Part shown: one piece after another, positions 10,631 to 22,300 of the stretch
Numbering within the stretch: the stretch's first letter is position 1
Layout: each line of letters opens with the position of its first letter
NCBI GenBank assembly: GCA_015501605.1
Contig: JADNRZ010000030.1
Coordinates: 186,001-250,000 of the forward strand
Origin: Panaeolus papilionaceus
Lineage: Eukaryota > Basidiomycota > Agaricomycetes > Agaricales
Reading direction: 5' to 3'
DNA: 64,000 nucleotides
Notes under the pieces: generated by a model
What the model was told of the DNA's origin: nothing
Database searches by the model: none
Seen by the model: the letters and a program-made list of their open reading frames with translations, nothing else
Made by a program: the position numbers and the translations under genes

Positions 10631-13600
10631 TTACGCGTCCTGGTCCCGAGAACGGTCAACAAACATCCATTGCGCTCTGTCCCAAACACGACCTACAAGA
10701 CACTGAACGGTGGAAAGGTCAATAATATCCTTACGGCCTAGCTCTTTGTAAGTTGTAAGCTTCTTGTTGCCTTCGACCTCGGCGCAAAGTTGAACAAGCG
10801 CCAAGATGACCCTCTCGTCGTGGTGGATATTGAGTGCAGGGTTTTGTGGTATGTCGATAATTATAATGCGTAGAAGACGGCCGAAGTACGTGTGCTCTTC
10901 GAATTCAGGGGGAGCCGAGGGGATGTGTGCCTTACTATCCGTGGTTTGGATATACTGAAAAATATTAGTACTTTGACCACAAAAAAGGGCCCAAAATCAA
11001 GCGCTCACCTTAATAAATGTAGAATCACGACTATCCTCACGTTCCGGGACAAGTTCCCGGGCTGTGATTACGTCCCCCTCTTTTCCAATAAGAACTCGAC
11101 CGTATTGCCACACGGCATCGTTCAACGGGAGGTGTTTTCGGAACATAGCTTTTGTAGCCTTCCTGCGGCCGCTGACCCAATAACGTGTAACAAACGAGGT
11201 CCAAATGAGTGATTTGATGTCATCGGGTAGGATCTGATATTGCTTGGGAGATAATAAACGAAATTTCTTATCTGGGTGAAGTATATGAGTAACGATTCCG
11301 TCAATAAATCAAATTTAATCAAGACTTACAGTCGCGTTGCGAGTCACGATACAACACCTTCCGTTTCTTGTTCCGAGACCCCAAATCCAAATCCTTTTCT
11401 GCGTCGTAGATTAGCCGAATCTGGTCAAGCTGAGCGACAGCAGTGACGAAATAACTGATAGCTGCATATGGAAAACGGCGGCTGCGAATTGCGGGAAGCA
11501 AAAAGTTACAGTGCCTTTCCATCGGAAAGGCCCAATACCCCCCTGGCAGGCCCGCAACACGAATCCCCCAAGCGATGTGAAGGAGGGCGTGGATGGTCAG
11601 GGGGCATGCAGAGAGCCTGTCTTTGTCGTGTAGGTAATAAAGTCTAATCATGACAAGTGTTAGTTATTGTAGTACGGTGCAGTTTGGGAAGGTTACATAC
11701 CTTTCATAGTCAACAACCCACTTTTGAAATCCCATCTCCAGTCGCGACACTTCGTCAAGAGTAATTTCACGATCGAGACAGAGCATCAATAGATCAACGA
11801 GATCCATGAAGTGATTGTAGTATCGTGGTTGTTCCCATCGGCCCTGAAGAACGATCGGAGCGATGAAAAGGGTCCAGTTGGAGTACATCTCGGCAGTCAT
11901 GAAGTACTGTTGATTCGCGATGTTGGGTACTGGGGCTCCAAACGCTGACGGGATTGTACGCGCACATTTCGCCATGGATTCACCAACTTCCTTCCAGACA
12001 TGTGGGGTGATAACGTAGGGCTTGTTGCTGTGATCCAGGCCTTTAAACTCGCCAGTCCAGAAGAGTATGAGATTGGGGATGAGGTTTTCCCAAATGAGAT
12101 GCATGAAATCGAAGGGGAATGATGTCGGGAAGGAAATTGAGGAGAGACTCGCAAGAAGCGGCCTACCTTTGACGCCGTATTCCTTCGAAAGGTTGTTACG
12201 TTCTGTTTTAGTCCTTGCTTGTTCAACAGTGGCCGCCTGCTCCAGAAACTGAGTATGTGTGCGTATGGGTAAGGCTGATGGCTTGTAACTGGTAGCATTT
12301 GGAATTCCATTTCGACGGAGGGGGACATAGTTGACGCGCCCCCCTCCCGTCACACCTTTGATAAGGCAGATTCGACATGGTGCAATACCATTTTGTCCCT
12401 TCGTGCGGGTAATCAACGATACCGCTGGTATGTCGCCAAACCCAAAGAGGAGATAGGCGTGGAAGTCGAAAATCTCCTGTTGAAGACCATCGAAGGCCTC
12501 TATCCCTGCTTCCAGTTCAAGGAATTCCTGCGCTAGAGGCCAGAAGAAGGAATCCCAGTCCTGCGGCTTCTTGGGTCCAGGTACTGTGCCGATATGGATG
12601 ATGTACTGTTTAAGCACGCGGAGTGTTGGAGGGAGGTTGTAGTTTAAGAGGATGATCGGCCAGCAGGTCTTCTTGCGGCGTCGATGTGGACCGAATCCAT
12701 CAGTTGATAGGCCGAGAGCAATATCGCGGGGGTCAGAAAAGAAGTTGAAGTCGTGGTTGGGTACTGGGGTCTCGCAGAGATGCTTGTAGTGACTACCGTC
12801 AAAGACATCTTGAATGATATCAGGTCGGGGTTTATAATTGGCGCGATACTGCATTTTCGAGGCAAATGAATGGTTGGCAACCATGGCAGTTAGGCGAGGG
12901 ATAAGGGGTATGTACTCGAAGTACTTCCGGGGTTTATTTCGCGAAGAAAACCGGGGTTCACTGCAATGAGGGCATTCGTCAAGGTCTGCAAAGGGGCCAA
13001 CGAAACAGACACAACTGTTGATGCAACAGCTATAACGTACAGACTGAAACCCGGAGACCCGGCGAGCATGCTTCTTTGTCATCTTGAGAGACAGCTGCGG
13101 ACCCTTGCGATACGTTTTTGAGAGCCGTTTGAAGGTCTGCTCTGTGAGGTGATCTTCGGTTTTGAGCGTGAAGATGCGCAAGATCTCTAGATCATTCTCG
13201 GTCAAGGATTTAACTTGAGCGGCTTGTTGACAAGTCAGAATCTCAAGTGGGTCATATTCAAGTAGATGAAACGTACATTGAACTCTCGCTTGAGCAGCGC
13301 TTGCTGCCTCACGTCGTGCAGCGAAGGCCGCAGCTGCCATCATGTCGGTGTTGTCCTCGTCCTCGTCCTCGTCACCATCGCCTTCCTCCTCTTCGTCTTC
13401 GCCATCATCATCTGAAAATAGCTCTGGAAGCTCCTCCTCCTCCTCCTCCTCCTCCTCCTCTCTCTCCTCCGCATCACTTGGGTAGTCAGCGATGAACGGA
13501 CCAAGAATTGCACGAGGTGTCCAGCGGTCTGCTTGAGCAGCAGCAAGCCTTGCCGAAAATCGACGTATGAGGGGCTGTACTGGTGAAGAAGCTTCGTTTG

Positions 13601-13967
13601 TCTGGCCAGTTCCAATATCCGGAGTCGACTCTGGCTCGAATACGTCCATTGGCAGATTATTGTCGCTTGCTGGGGATGCTATAGGACCGCCTTGGTTTGA
13701 ACGGTGACGGGATTCTGAGCGGAGCCGTTTCTGAGACGTTGGAGGGTTTTCATCAGGTACAGAGTCACGCCAGCGGGAGCGTTTAGGATGTCCAGAGAGA
13801 TTGTCGCCTTCATCCATTCGGTCGTCTTGATTATGAGAGCTGCTGGATGCTAAGCGCAGAGCTTTTAAGCGTAAGGACCCTCCACCGTCGTCATGGGTGC
13901 GTTTGGTGACACGGGTGACCCACTCTCTGCAGCAGGCACAATAAACAAGGTCGTTCATGTCGCTCAT
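10631..13967 (-). CDS. Tnp2-type (Transposase_21) CACTA transposase
   Basis: Four exons (13967-11701, 11643-11330, 11271-11009, 10954-10631) total 3168 nt, giving 1055 residues with no break. The start at 13967 (MSDMNDLVYCACC) opens an N-terminal CxxC region. A basic, then strongly acidic Glu/Asp-rich linker follows. Next is the zinc-binding CCINSCVCF...CPHCSEPR segment. The Tnp2 core then reads DIALGLSTDGFGP (catalytic-type Asp), WPIILLNYNLPP and FGFGDIPA, with a CRIC pair. The later exons carry YWAFPMERHCNFLLP and LPYxxI-type motifs, ending GRVWDRAQWMFVDRS. These match the transposase family Tnp2 seen across Agaricomycetes. The open frame extends upstream to 14375 but only through repeats, so the internal ATG is preferred. 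The element could have been mobile recently. Confidence 0.88.
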
Positions 13968-14155
13968 AGCGATGATTCGGAACAAGGGTGGAGAGGGGTA
14001 TATGGAGGTTGGATGGTAGGGAGTGACTGGATTACTTGGGTATAAATACCAGTATCGGCAGCTCTTGGGTAGCATGTCAATAGTTCCAGCGCGGGGAAAG
14101 CGCGAGGATTTGGCAAAACCAGCGAATGGGTTAGGTTGCAGGGCAGTGTTGGAAT

Positions 14156-14330
14156 TTCTTGGGCGTATGTTGGTAGTTCTTCGGTGTATGTTGGTAGTTC
14201 TTCGGTGTATGATAGTAGCGTTAGGGCTTGGAGAATGAATTGGTGAGTACATTGGAAGTTCTAAGGTGGCATGTCGGCAGTTCTCCAGGTGAATGTCGGC
14301 AGTTCTAGGGCGTGATTTAGGTGATGATTC
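14156..14330. repeat. Short tandem repeats upstream of the transposase
   Basis: Several copies of a roughly 21-bp unit containing GTTGGTAGTTCTTCGGTGTA, then diverged versions with GGCAGTTCT. They lie just upstream of the transposase start and could be promoter elements. They also create a false N-terminal extension of the reading frame. Confidence 0.6.
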
Positions 14331-14434
14331 GGAGGGTAGACCATAAGGAAGCAGTAATAGGATATACATGTACAACGGTCAACACGGAGTTGGCGTTGTG
14401 TACACCCAGACAACCCAGGTCTAAAAGACTTAGT

Positions 14435-15428
14435 TGACACGAAGTCAAAGTCATCTGCATTTGAATTGCATATGACACGAAGTCATTGCTCAACCAATGC
14501 TGGAATAATGTCGCTATATCAAAGGATTAGTTTGAAAACCAACAGCACCAAGTTAAATAACTTACTTGAATCAAGCAAATGAAGATATAATAATGGCGGT
14601 AATTCTCCGTTTCAAGAAAGAAAACGATAGCGTCAGGTCCAGGGTGTCCGATGGCAGGAGACGAAAATCGACACGAAGTGGAGGTATAACAACCAGACCA
14701 GAATGACGCGAAGTCAAGCTATCTGAGTCGCAACAAGATCGGAATGACGCGAAGTCAAAGTCCAATAGCACTAGAATGACGCGAAGTCAGATTCTAGAGC
14801 CAAATATAGCTGCATACAATGTGTCGGTGTAGAGGGGAGAGCAAAGCGGAGAGCAAAGCGGAAAGGAACTTCAAGAGACGTGTTCAAGAGTTGAACTCCG
14901 AGTTGTGACGATGTGACAACCTTTGGTTCACGTGACTTTGGTTGGTTCACGCGACGTTGGACTTGTAACCACACCTTCCATCAACACCACATCACCTCCC
15001 GCAGCTCCCTTCATCCACGGTTTCTGGCAATTGAAAGTAACGCAGGTGCTCAAGGTACGCAAACCACCGTCGTCCTCTGTAAAGTTTGACCTTATTTGTT
15101 AGCTTCATTTCCAGGAAACAACCATCAAGATTTACACCTTGGTGAGCCATTGTTCGGACGACAACCACCATACCAGTATGCCAGCAATCCCAATTCCCAT
15201 CCCATTGAGCTGACTTCGTGTCACTCAAAGTCAAAGCTCAAGAATGACTTCGTGTCATTTTCTTGACTTCGATTTTTGCGATTTTTGACTTCGTGTCATT
15301 GTAATCGCAATGGGCTTCCTACCAGTGGGATCCACTGAGTCGACTTCGTGTCGCTCATATTCAAAGCTCAAGAATGACTTCGCGTCATCTCTTGGGCATT
15401 GGGTATTACAAGCTTTGACTTCGTGTCA
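14435..15428. repeat. Array of 12 near-palindromic 13-bp sites in two opposed groups
   Basis: The left group reads TGACRCGAAGTCA at 14435, 14473, 14704, 14745 and 14777, with a degenerate copy at 14669. The right group reads TGACTTCGYGTCA, the reverse orientation, at 15211, 15245, 15286, 15375 and 15416, with a degenerate copy at 15341. Each site is an imperfect dyad (TGAC...GTCA). They lie between the divergent transposase and gene A. CACTA transposases and their TnpA-like partners bind repeated short motifs, so this is a likely protein-binding array. That role is inference. Larger imperfect direct repeats around CAATGGG...ACCAGTGGG accompany the right group. Confidence 0.8.
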
Positions 15429-15658
15429 TCACGCTTGCAATGGGATTTTACCAGTGGGTTCACGACTCTGTCGTCCCCTCAGCGATCAACCCTCAAGACA
15501 TCCACCATTACCATTCGCGACGCTCCACCCAGCGCAGACATCGGTTTACGCAGGCTCTAATTAGGATCGTCTTTTCACAGGTTTTTGTGAGTGTATCAAC
15601 TTGAATATATCGATTACTATGCTTAATCCCTTCAGAATTCAAACCTTTCAAGATTCCA

Positions 15659-17821
15659 ATGGCCACCTCAAGTATTCTGCTCGCAAACAGAAATCCTGCC
15701 GGTAAGTCTATGTCTGTTCACCTCCATTTCCTCTATTCTAATATCTTTTCCAGCTTCACTCACCGCTTACGACGGAAAGGTTGGGGCGGTCATCGGGAAA
15801 TACGTGTACACCTCGCCCAACGAATCGTTTATACCGCATCCGCTTCTGGGGCATCGCCACGTCCGTGTTCGTGAAGACTATTGATATGGGCCTGACGACC
15901 ACACCTTATGGCCCCAACCTTACAGCGAGCAGTACCCACACCTTGGTGCTATTCCCCGACGCCCCCTGAATTCCAACGATCCACTATCGGCTATGTGGTA
16001 TGACCCGGTTCCAACAGATTTTCGCCCCATCAACAATGGTGGTATCATTGGCGACCTAGGAAAGCTGGACCCCATCCTTATTGAAACGAAGATAAAACCT
16101 CTCGTGGAATCGTTACAGAAGCGGTTCAAAATGTGGTCGTCGTTAATCCCCGAAGACAAACCAGTGAAGAAGTTTGTGTCAGTCCTTGAACGGGCGCTGT
16201 ACTACACATTCGTCCGCCTCCAGGCCCTCGTCGCGTCATGGCATGAGATACGCTTCACCTTCACCGAGCTGCAGCGGTACTACCTGGAAACCCTTGGGTG
16301 TTTGGACTATCTTGAAGTTTACAAGCCACGTATGGACGCCGCTCAGTCTTCCCCGCCCCCCTTGGCCAATACGATGGGTGTTTTCACTTCCAAAGTTCGC
16401 ATTGTAGAGGAGTTTATGGCTGCTGGCCTTCCAGTTTGGTTCATTCGGGAATGGAAGACCCAAGGCTTCGGCAATAATGTTCTATCTGAAGTTGTGCCTG
16501 TTCACTACTTCGACAGCCTCGTCAATCAGCCGCACAGCGCTTTCCCATCCCTCTTCTCTGGGGAGGTCTACATTACGTCTGCGGAGCTGGTCGGCCTCGT
16601 TCACTCCTTCTCTCGGCGATGGAGTTGTAGTGCAGATCCTTTTGAGGATGTCCCCAACTCATCTTCAGCACCACCCTCTGGTGGTCCCACGTCATCAAAT
16701 GCTCATCCTTCTGTGCCTGAGGCCTCGTCAAGTCGCTCAAGTGGTCCACCACCCCGAAAAAAAGCAAGAACTGCGTCAAGTATGAGCAGTGTCACCTCAT
16801 CGCCTGGTACGTTGACCGCTTTTGTATCATCTTGAAATCGTCCTGATTCTTCTGGGTGTATTCAGCTAAACCAAAAAATCCACCTAAGGTCCAACACGAT
16901 AAGTTCTTACCGTTGCAAGGCCCTATGGCGCCATTTTCCATTCCAGCCTGGGCCAATGCCCTCCGTAATGTTGACAGGAAGCAGGGTCCGATTCTATCGC
17001 ACATCAAGCGCGGCGTGTTCTACGCATTTCCAGACCCTGGGCTTTTTGTTGCTGTCGAAACAGATGAACGGCGTCAACATCTCCTGGAACAGTATGCGCG
17101 CATCATGTCTGCGTGGATTTCAAAGATGACAACGATGCCAGGTGCATCGTTGAGTGCGCAGGAGTGGCGGGACTTACTCACCATCAACTTCAACAACCCA
17201 GTACCCGACTACCAACCCCAAGCTGGTGATTCACGAGCTATGGAAAGCCATCGGAAGGCACTACGACTTCTAGTTCCGGCGGCAGCTCGAGCTCATCGAA
17301 CCTTCTCCTCTAACAGGAACACGCCATTCATGGTTGCTGGTGAAAGATTTGAATCTGGTGTGCTTCCACCCCCCTCCACCATTCGCAAGTTCCTCTTTGA
17401 GCTCTACAAGCTCAATTTTCGCAAGGAGCTGCTTCTCCTTCACCGTACTGCTCACCCAAAGTGCAGCAATGATACTGAAAAGCAAGCTAGGGAATTTGAG
17501 GTCAGGTCACTGTTCCCTGACATGACCTACTACCTCCCCTCCCTTGACCCTCCTAATTCCGGGCTCGCAGCAGACGATATCAAATCAAGGCTGCCCTCTC
17601 TGCTCATTCTCGCTGGCTTGATGAACTCGTGGAAGGGGGAGAAGCCAGCCATTTTGGGAATTGGACGACAACGCAGCATTGAGGGTATCTCGCTTCAAGA
17701 GGCTCATCAGTTGGAACACGCGGTTGCTTCGCATTATTGCCAGCAATTTTATAATTATTTTCGCCGAGCTGCTCTGATCCCTCATCGCCTCTATGAAACG
17801 TCACCGGCGTCGTCGTCTTAA
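15659..17821 (+). pseudogene. Accessory gene A of the CACTA-like element (one in-frame TGA)
   Basis: Three exons (15659-15701, 15754-16806, 16866-17821; 2052 nt) would encode 683 residues, but a TGA at 15882-15884 interrupts exon 2 between REDY and YGPDDH. The order of motifs is conserved-looking: GKYVYTSPNE, PLLGHRHVRV, YPHLGAIPRRPLN, DPLSAMWYDP, then AGLPVWFIREW. A Ser/Pro/Lys linker with PPPRKKARTA (possible nuclear signal) joins a second domain. I recall this motif order from large families of uncharacterised Agaricomycete proteins but know no biochemical function. The TGA could be a recent nonsense change; the remainder is open on both sides. An N-terminal truncation starting at 15993 is possible. 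Confidence 0.7.
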
Positions 17822-18040
17822 TTGATATGTGACTCGTTTTTGGTAAGTTCTCGGTTCAGTAATATTAAATGTCAATGTTAATCATAAATTTCAGGTTTCT
17901 TGGGCGTCTTTTTAGATTCAAATGTTTATTTTCATGTTCGTAACACACATATTCGCCTCGCTTTGTTTTTAATTTGTAAGAAGTGTCATATATTCTATTC
18001 ATATGGAAACTAATCTAGTTATGTATAGCCACTGTTATAT
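17822..18040. other. Convergent 3' region between accessory genes A and B
   Basis: AT-rich spacer between two genes whose 3' ends face each other. No other feature is seen. Confidence 0.4.
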
Positions 18041-18851
18041 TTATCTTGCGACTGTTTCCGAGTACCTTGAGTGTGACCTAAGATATAAAGTGAGTCTGAA
18101 TCTTCTCTCAGCAGCTAATATACTGACCTGACAATTACCCCCCTTCAAAGACCCTGAGTCACGGCAAGTTGTCCGCTTTGGTTTATTGCTGGATTTGCGT
18201 GCAGCTTCCACCTTGTGTTTCCAGTGTTTGACGTGCTTAGCAAGTGGCGCTCGTTTCTTAACTTGTTCAACAACAGCTTTTGTGAGGTGAGCGGCTAATC
18301 ATTTACATGGCGGAAGTACTAATGCGACTGACCTTGTTGCAGTTGGTTTGCGGGTGGCTCGATGTTCTGTTCACTGGCAACCTCAGCAGCCATACTATTA
18401 AACGCGATGGTTTCGGGCTCAGTGTCCGACTCTGCGCGTAGAAAATATAAGTTAAGTTCACCATTTGGATGGATACAGTTGACTTACGATCAGATGTCGT
18501 CCAATTGCTAGGTGCAATCTCCACTGACCAATAAATAACTGAGTAAGTCAGTCGATCCAATTGATAGTCCAAAGTGATCTTACCCTCTGAAGCAGCAGCA
18601 CCAATTGGACCATTAACACGTCGACGACAACGTTCAGGCAAATCGGTGCGCACAGATCCGTCAGTTTCGTGGTGTGAAAGCTGATTTTCGCCGCAACCAC
18701 AGTCGGACTCGGAGTCCGCGTCGTAGTTGACATCCCCGTCGACGTTGGAGTCGGATTCTTCGCAAGAGGTGAGTGATAGCTCGCCTTTGCTGTCGAAGAG
18801 GACTGGTGCTTTGAAGTTGAAGGAGGAAACGTGAACGCGAAGTTCCGACAT
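18041..18851 (-). CDS. Accessory gene B of the CACTA-like element
   Basis: The start at 18851 opens MSELRVHVSSFNFKAPVLFD. An acidic, Ser/Asp-rich segment (NVDGDVNYDADSESD) follows, then CGCGEN and RCRRRVNG. Short introns with good splice sites then lead through VEIAPSNWTTSD, DTEPETIAFNS and a basic stretch (VVEQVKKRAPLAKHVKHWK, KPKRTTC). The exact end is uncertain: reading on without a further intron gives a stop at 18041. The family is not recognised. An acidic head with a basic tail suggests a nuclear protein, by inference only. It is divergent from gene C. Confidence 0.55.
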
Positions 18852-19473
18852 TGCAGAGATAGAGACTGAAAGAAGCGTACACACAAGGTGAGCTGCTTCA
18901 TCACTTTCTCCTCTTCGTCCTTTTATACCTGACAACCCTTTCGTCTTTGTTTATCCTCATTTATAAAATTTAAACAATCTGAGCCCTGTAACGAACGCTC
19001 AAGAGTTGGTCTGTGCAGGTTTGTTTAGAGCCGTCCGATGTAACCCTTAATTTGATATCTTTGATATTTATTTCGTGTCTCCAAGTCGGCGTAACCACTG
19101 ACTCAGCTTTTCCTTTCAATAGAACCCTTTGCGGCGACGTAAATATCCCCATACCAGTCAAGGAAATATCGATGCTCCTGCAGCATACACGAGGTTCGTA
19201 AGTCCCGTTTTATCTAGCGCACGTATCCCTGCACCGCTCAAGACAAGGGATCACTCTTCTTTTTTTTTTCTTCATTGAATCTTGGCCGCCACTCCTCCAC
19301 TAGGACCCGGTATATTCATTTTTTTTCGTGTCCCTAAACATTCTATTCTAATGGCTGTTTCAGTGCTCCCCTCTGCCCATATTCAGTAATCTTAAAAATC
19401 AAGGTTCGTATTTGCTGTATAAAAGGGCTCAGGAGATCGCTCACATTCTCCATCCCTTTCTATCTTTACAAGC
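18852..19473. promoter_or_regulatory. Divergent promoter region, accessory genes B and C
   Basis: 622 bp between two divergent start codons, with several T-rich runs (for example 19258-19272 and 19318-19327). T- or CT-rich stretches upstream of start codons are common in fungal promoters. No other signal is clear. Confidence 0.45.
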
Positions 19474-21305
19474 ATGCCTCGAACCAACGAGAACACCAAA
19501 CCAACGACCTGCGTCACCCGTCAGACCACCAAATCTGCCGCCAAACCCGCTGTCGCCAAACCTGCTGTCGCCAAACCCGCCACCGCTAAACCCGCCATCG
19601 CCAAACCTGCTGTCGCTAAACCCGCCATTGCCAAACCCACCATTGCCAAACCCGCCATCGCCAAACCTGCCATCGCCAAACCTGCTGTCGCCAAACCCGC
19701 CATTGCTAAACCTGCCATCGCCAAACCCGCCATCGCCAAACCAGTTGCCAAACCAGCTGCCAAACCCGCCGCCAAGCCCGTTGCCAACAAGCCCATCGCC
19801 AAACCAGCCACTAAGCAGCATGGTACCAAGAGTACGTCTAAATTCTTTAATAATCATAGGTCTCTTCTGAGTAATTCTAGACCATCCTTTGCAAGAAATT
19901 AGTACTAATCGGAAGGCCAACGGCGCAAGCTCTGACTCTGAGTCAGACTCAGATTCAGACTCGGACTCCGAGTCCATGTCTGAATCTGAGGGGCATGAGT
20001 CCCGCTCTTTGCATGTGGCCAAGCGTCTCGCTGTGATGGAGAAGAAGATGGCCACCAAAGATGGTGTGTCGTTTTCCCTTTCTTCACTATATGTTATCTC
20101 TGATCTTATTTCAGCCCAACTTGCGCGCTTGAGGAAAAAAATGGGCATTGTAAAGGCAGCAAAAAAGCAGAAGAAGAGTTTGATTCCTCGACCCAAGCCT
20201 CTGGGCAACCTACAAACTGCCATGCGTCTGGCGGGAGGGAGTTCTGAGCGCAGGGAGTACTTGAACACTCGTGTAAGTTATTCATCATCTTTTTGTTCTT
20301 TCTCTACTAACTCTCAATCGGTAGCAGCAAGTCTTTACGACTCTCATTGGACTCGGCGTCAATGTGGAGACCGATACCTTCCGGAGCTTCAGTCACTTTC
20401 AGCTTGCCAAGTTTATCAGTGTAGTAAGTCATATGTATGTCATCTACTGTCTATACTAATTTTAACAGTTGAAGGATGAAATGCCGATCTTCTCTCGCTA
20501 CGAAGATGTCTGGCCCATCCCTGATCTCATTCAATCGGTCCTCAAGAACAAACGTCACCACAAATCCCGCGTGAGGCGCGCAGAAGAGGCCGCAAATCCT
20601 TCAGCTAATGACAGTATCACCAATCAATCGCACGAGGATGACAGCACCACTCCACCCCCTACCGCCCCTGCAACACCTGGAAACAATGCACAAGACGATG
20701 ACCTCACTCTTCCCGCTCGTGCCTACTTCTCCTCACTCTCCCCCTTCTCTGCAACCACCAATTTTCAATGGCACGAACTCGAGAATGATGCCGATAAATT
20801 TGGACGTGATGCCCAGGCCAACAGCGACGATGATGCCGATGACGATGGGGACAGGGTGTTTGGCGGTCGCAACACCAGTTCCTATATCAGGAGGTCCAGA
20901 TTTAACCATGCGGAGAATGAAGATGAAGACAGCGAAGACGGGGACGACACAGTGGGCAATCGGGGGGGATCTGAGGATGAGGACGCAGAGATGGGAGATG
21001 ATTTAGATGTGGAACATGAAGAAGACGACGATATGGAGAACGGAGAAGGCGAAGGGGGGGAGGATGAAGAAGGTGGAGAGGAAGAGGAAGACGACGAAGA
21101 CGACGAAGAGGAAGACGGCGAAGACGATGAAGAGGAAGACGGCGAAGAGGGCGAAGAGGAAGACGGCGAAGACGACGAAGAGGAAGACGGCGAAGACGAC
21201 GAAGAGGAAGACGACGAAGACGACGAAGAGGTTACTGTTGGGATAAAGAGGAGGGCTCATTCTGCCATCATGGATGCCCGAAACAAGAAGAAATTCAAGG
21301 TTTAA
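19474..21305 (+). CDS. Accessory gene C of the CACTA-like element: basic-repeat / acidic-tail protein
   Basis: Five exons (19474-19831, 19881-20063, 20115-20272, 20328-20423, 20469-21305; 1632 nt) give 543 residues, all in frame. Residues 22-110 are about 18 repeats of a five-residue AKPA(V/I/T) unit, like histone H1 tails. A Ser/Asp/Glu run follows. A central, apparently globular part contains FTTLIGLGVNVETDTFRSF and FSRYEDVWPIPDLIQSVLKN. The last 120 residues are almost all Asp/Glu with EEEDGEDD repeats, ending in IKRRAHSAIMDARNKKKFKV, a likely nuclear signal. The central motif recalls uncharacterised Agaricomycete proteins. A role in DNA or chromatin binding is inference from composition. 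Confidence 0.75.
19540..19800 (+). repeat. 15-bp coding repeat array (AKPA units)
   Basis: In-frame tandem repeats of the type GCCAAACCCGCCATC with third-position and unit variation. The reverse strand is also open, producing spurious GFGDGRFGD-type frames. Confidence 0.85.
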
Positions 21306-21742
21306 TGGGTTTTTTTCGTGTTAATAATCCCACCCTTAATCCTGTATTACCACCATGTTTCTCGTTTTTCATCACATTTCTATATTTTAAACTCTTTTTA
21401 TTGTTGTTGTTTCATATCTTTTTCTCGTGTTTTCACAACTATATACGCCTTACATGAGTTGTTATTTCCTTCTCTAGTCTACTTTTTGTGTATATAAATC
21501 TCTCTCTAACATCGCTTTTAACCACCTTTTTTGCAATTCCTCTGCTACGTTGGAGGGGATCCCTCGTTTCAAAGGGGCTTTCCTGGTTAATTTTGATGAG
21601 TAAAAGCGACCCTCAAGTCTCCCTTCTATTGTGGGTGAATATCACAAGATCAAAGTATGTGATTATATCGCCATTTATGATGTTATGCCTTACTTACCCC
21701 CTTTCCAGGCACTGTTATTCACTTATAGATTTCCAGAGGGAT
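21306..21742. other. Right non-coding end of the CACTA-like element (left of copia)
   Basis: T-rich 3' flank of gene C, running to the copia insertion point GGGAT at 21738-21742. No gene is seen. Confidence 0.5.
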
Positions 21743-22300
21743 TGTTAAACTTGCACAATGAGACCACTACCAGTGAAACACTGATCAGATAATATCACTA
21801 TCAAGCCAAGAAACTAATGTGTTATTCACAGTTGATAATAGATGTGAAATAGCAATAATGCTTTGTATAAGCCAATACTCTTGTTGTCTCCTTCCGGGAC
21901 ATAGTAGGAAAAGGCATCTGTTTGGTCATGTTGTGTCTGGATACCGTGAGGCGTGACAACAGGTGTCCACTATATCAGCATCCAAATATTCATGACACAA
22001 ACATTCAGCCACTATGAAGTGCTATATACCGTTCTGTAGCTATTTTGAATGCGAGTAAGAATCCGAAGAGAAAACTAAAATATCTTTATCCTACAACGAG
22101 AAAAATGCGAAATACTGCAGAAATATATGTCAAGTCTAATTCTAAGTGCCCATTTCACTATTCTAATTGTTCCATGGGTTAATCTAATATATATAAGAGT
22201 CCATTTGAAGTGTTTTATCACTTCAATTCAACACAACCCCCTGATCAAACACTTCAATAATCTAGCACTTCCCTAGTGTCAGATCACTGCCCTTCCAACA
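21743..22300 (-). repeat. 3' LTR of the copia element (558 bp, extended form)
   Basis: On the plus strand it starts TGTTAAAC and ends CCTTCCAACA. The first 491 bp (21743-22233) equal the solo LTR at 35311. The last 67 bp (22234-22300) are an extra U3 segment also present at the outer edge of the other LTR. The gag-pol stop codon falls within this extra segment. Confidence 0.92.

Noticed and set aside
13968..14375. N-terminal extension of the Tnp2 reading frame (136 extra codons)
   Set aside because: It is made of short tandem repeats and low-complexity sequence. The internal ATG at 13967 starts the conserved CxxC region.
19441..20268. 275-codon minus-strand frame with GFGDGRFGD repeats
   Set aside because: It is the reverse strand of the AKPA repeat and exons of accessory gene C. 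The plus-strand exons have consistent splice sites and frame.
21743..22233. 491 bp as the full LTR length of the complete copia copy
   Set aside because: That is the solo LTR length, but in the full copy the TSD lies 67 bp further out, so its LTR is 558/556 bp.
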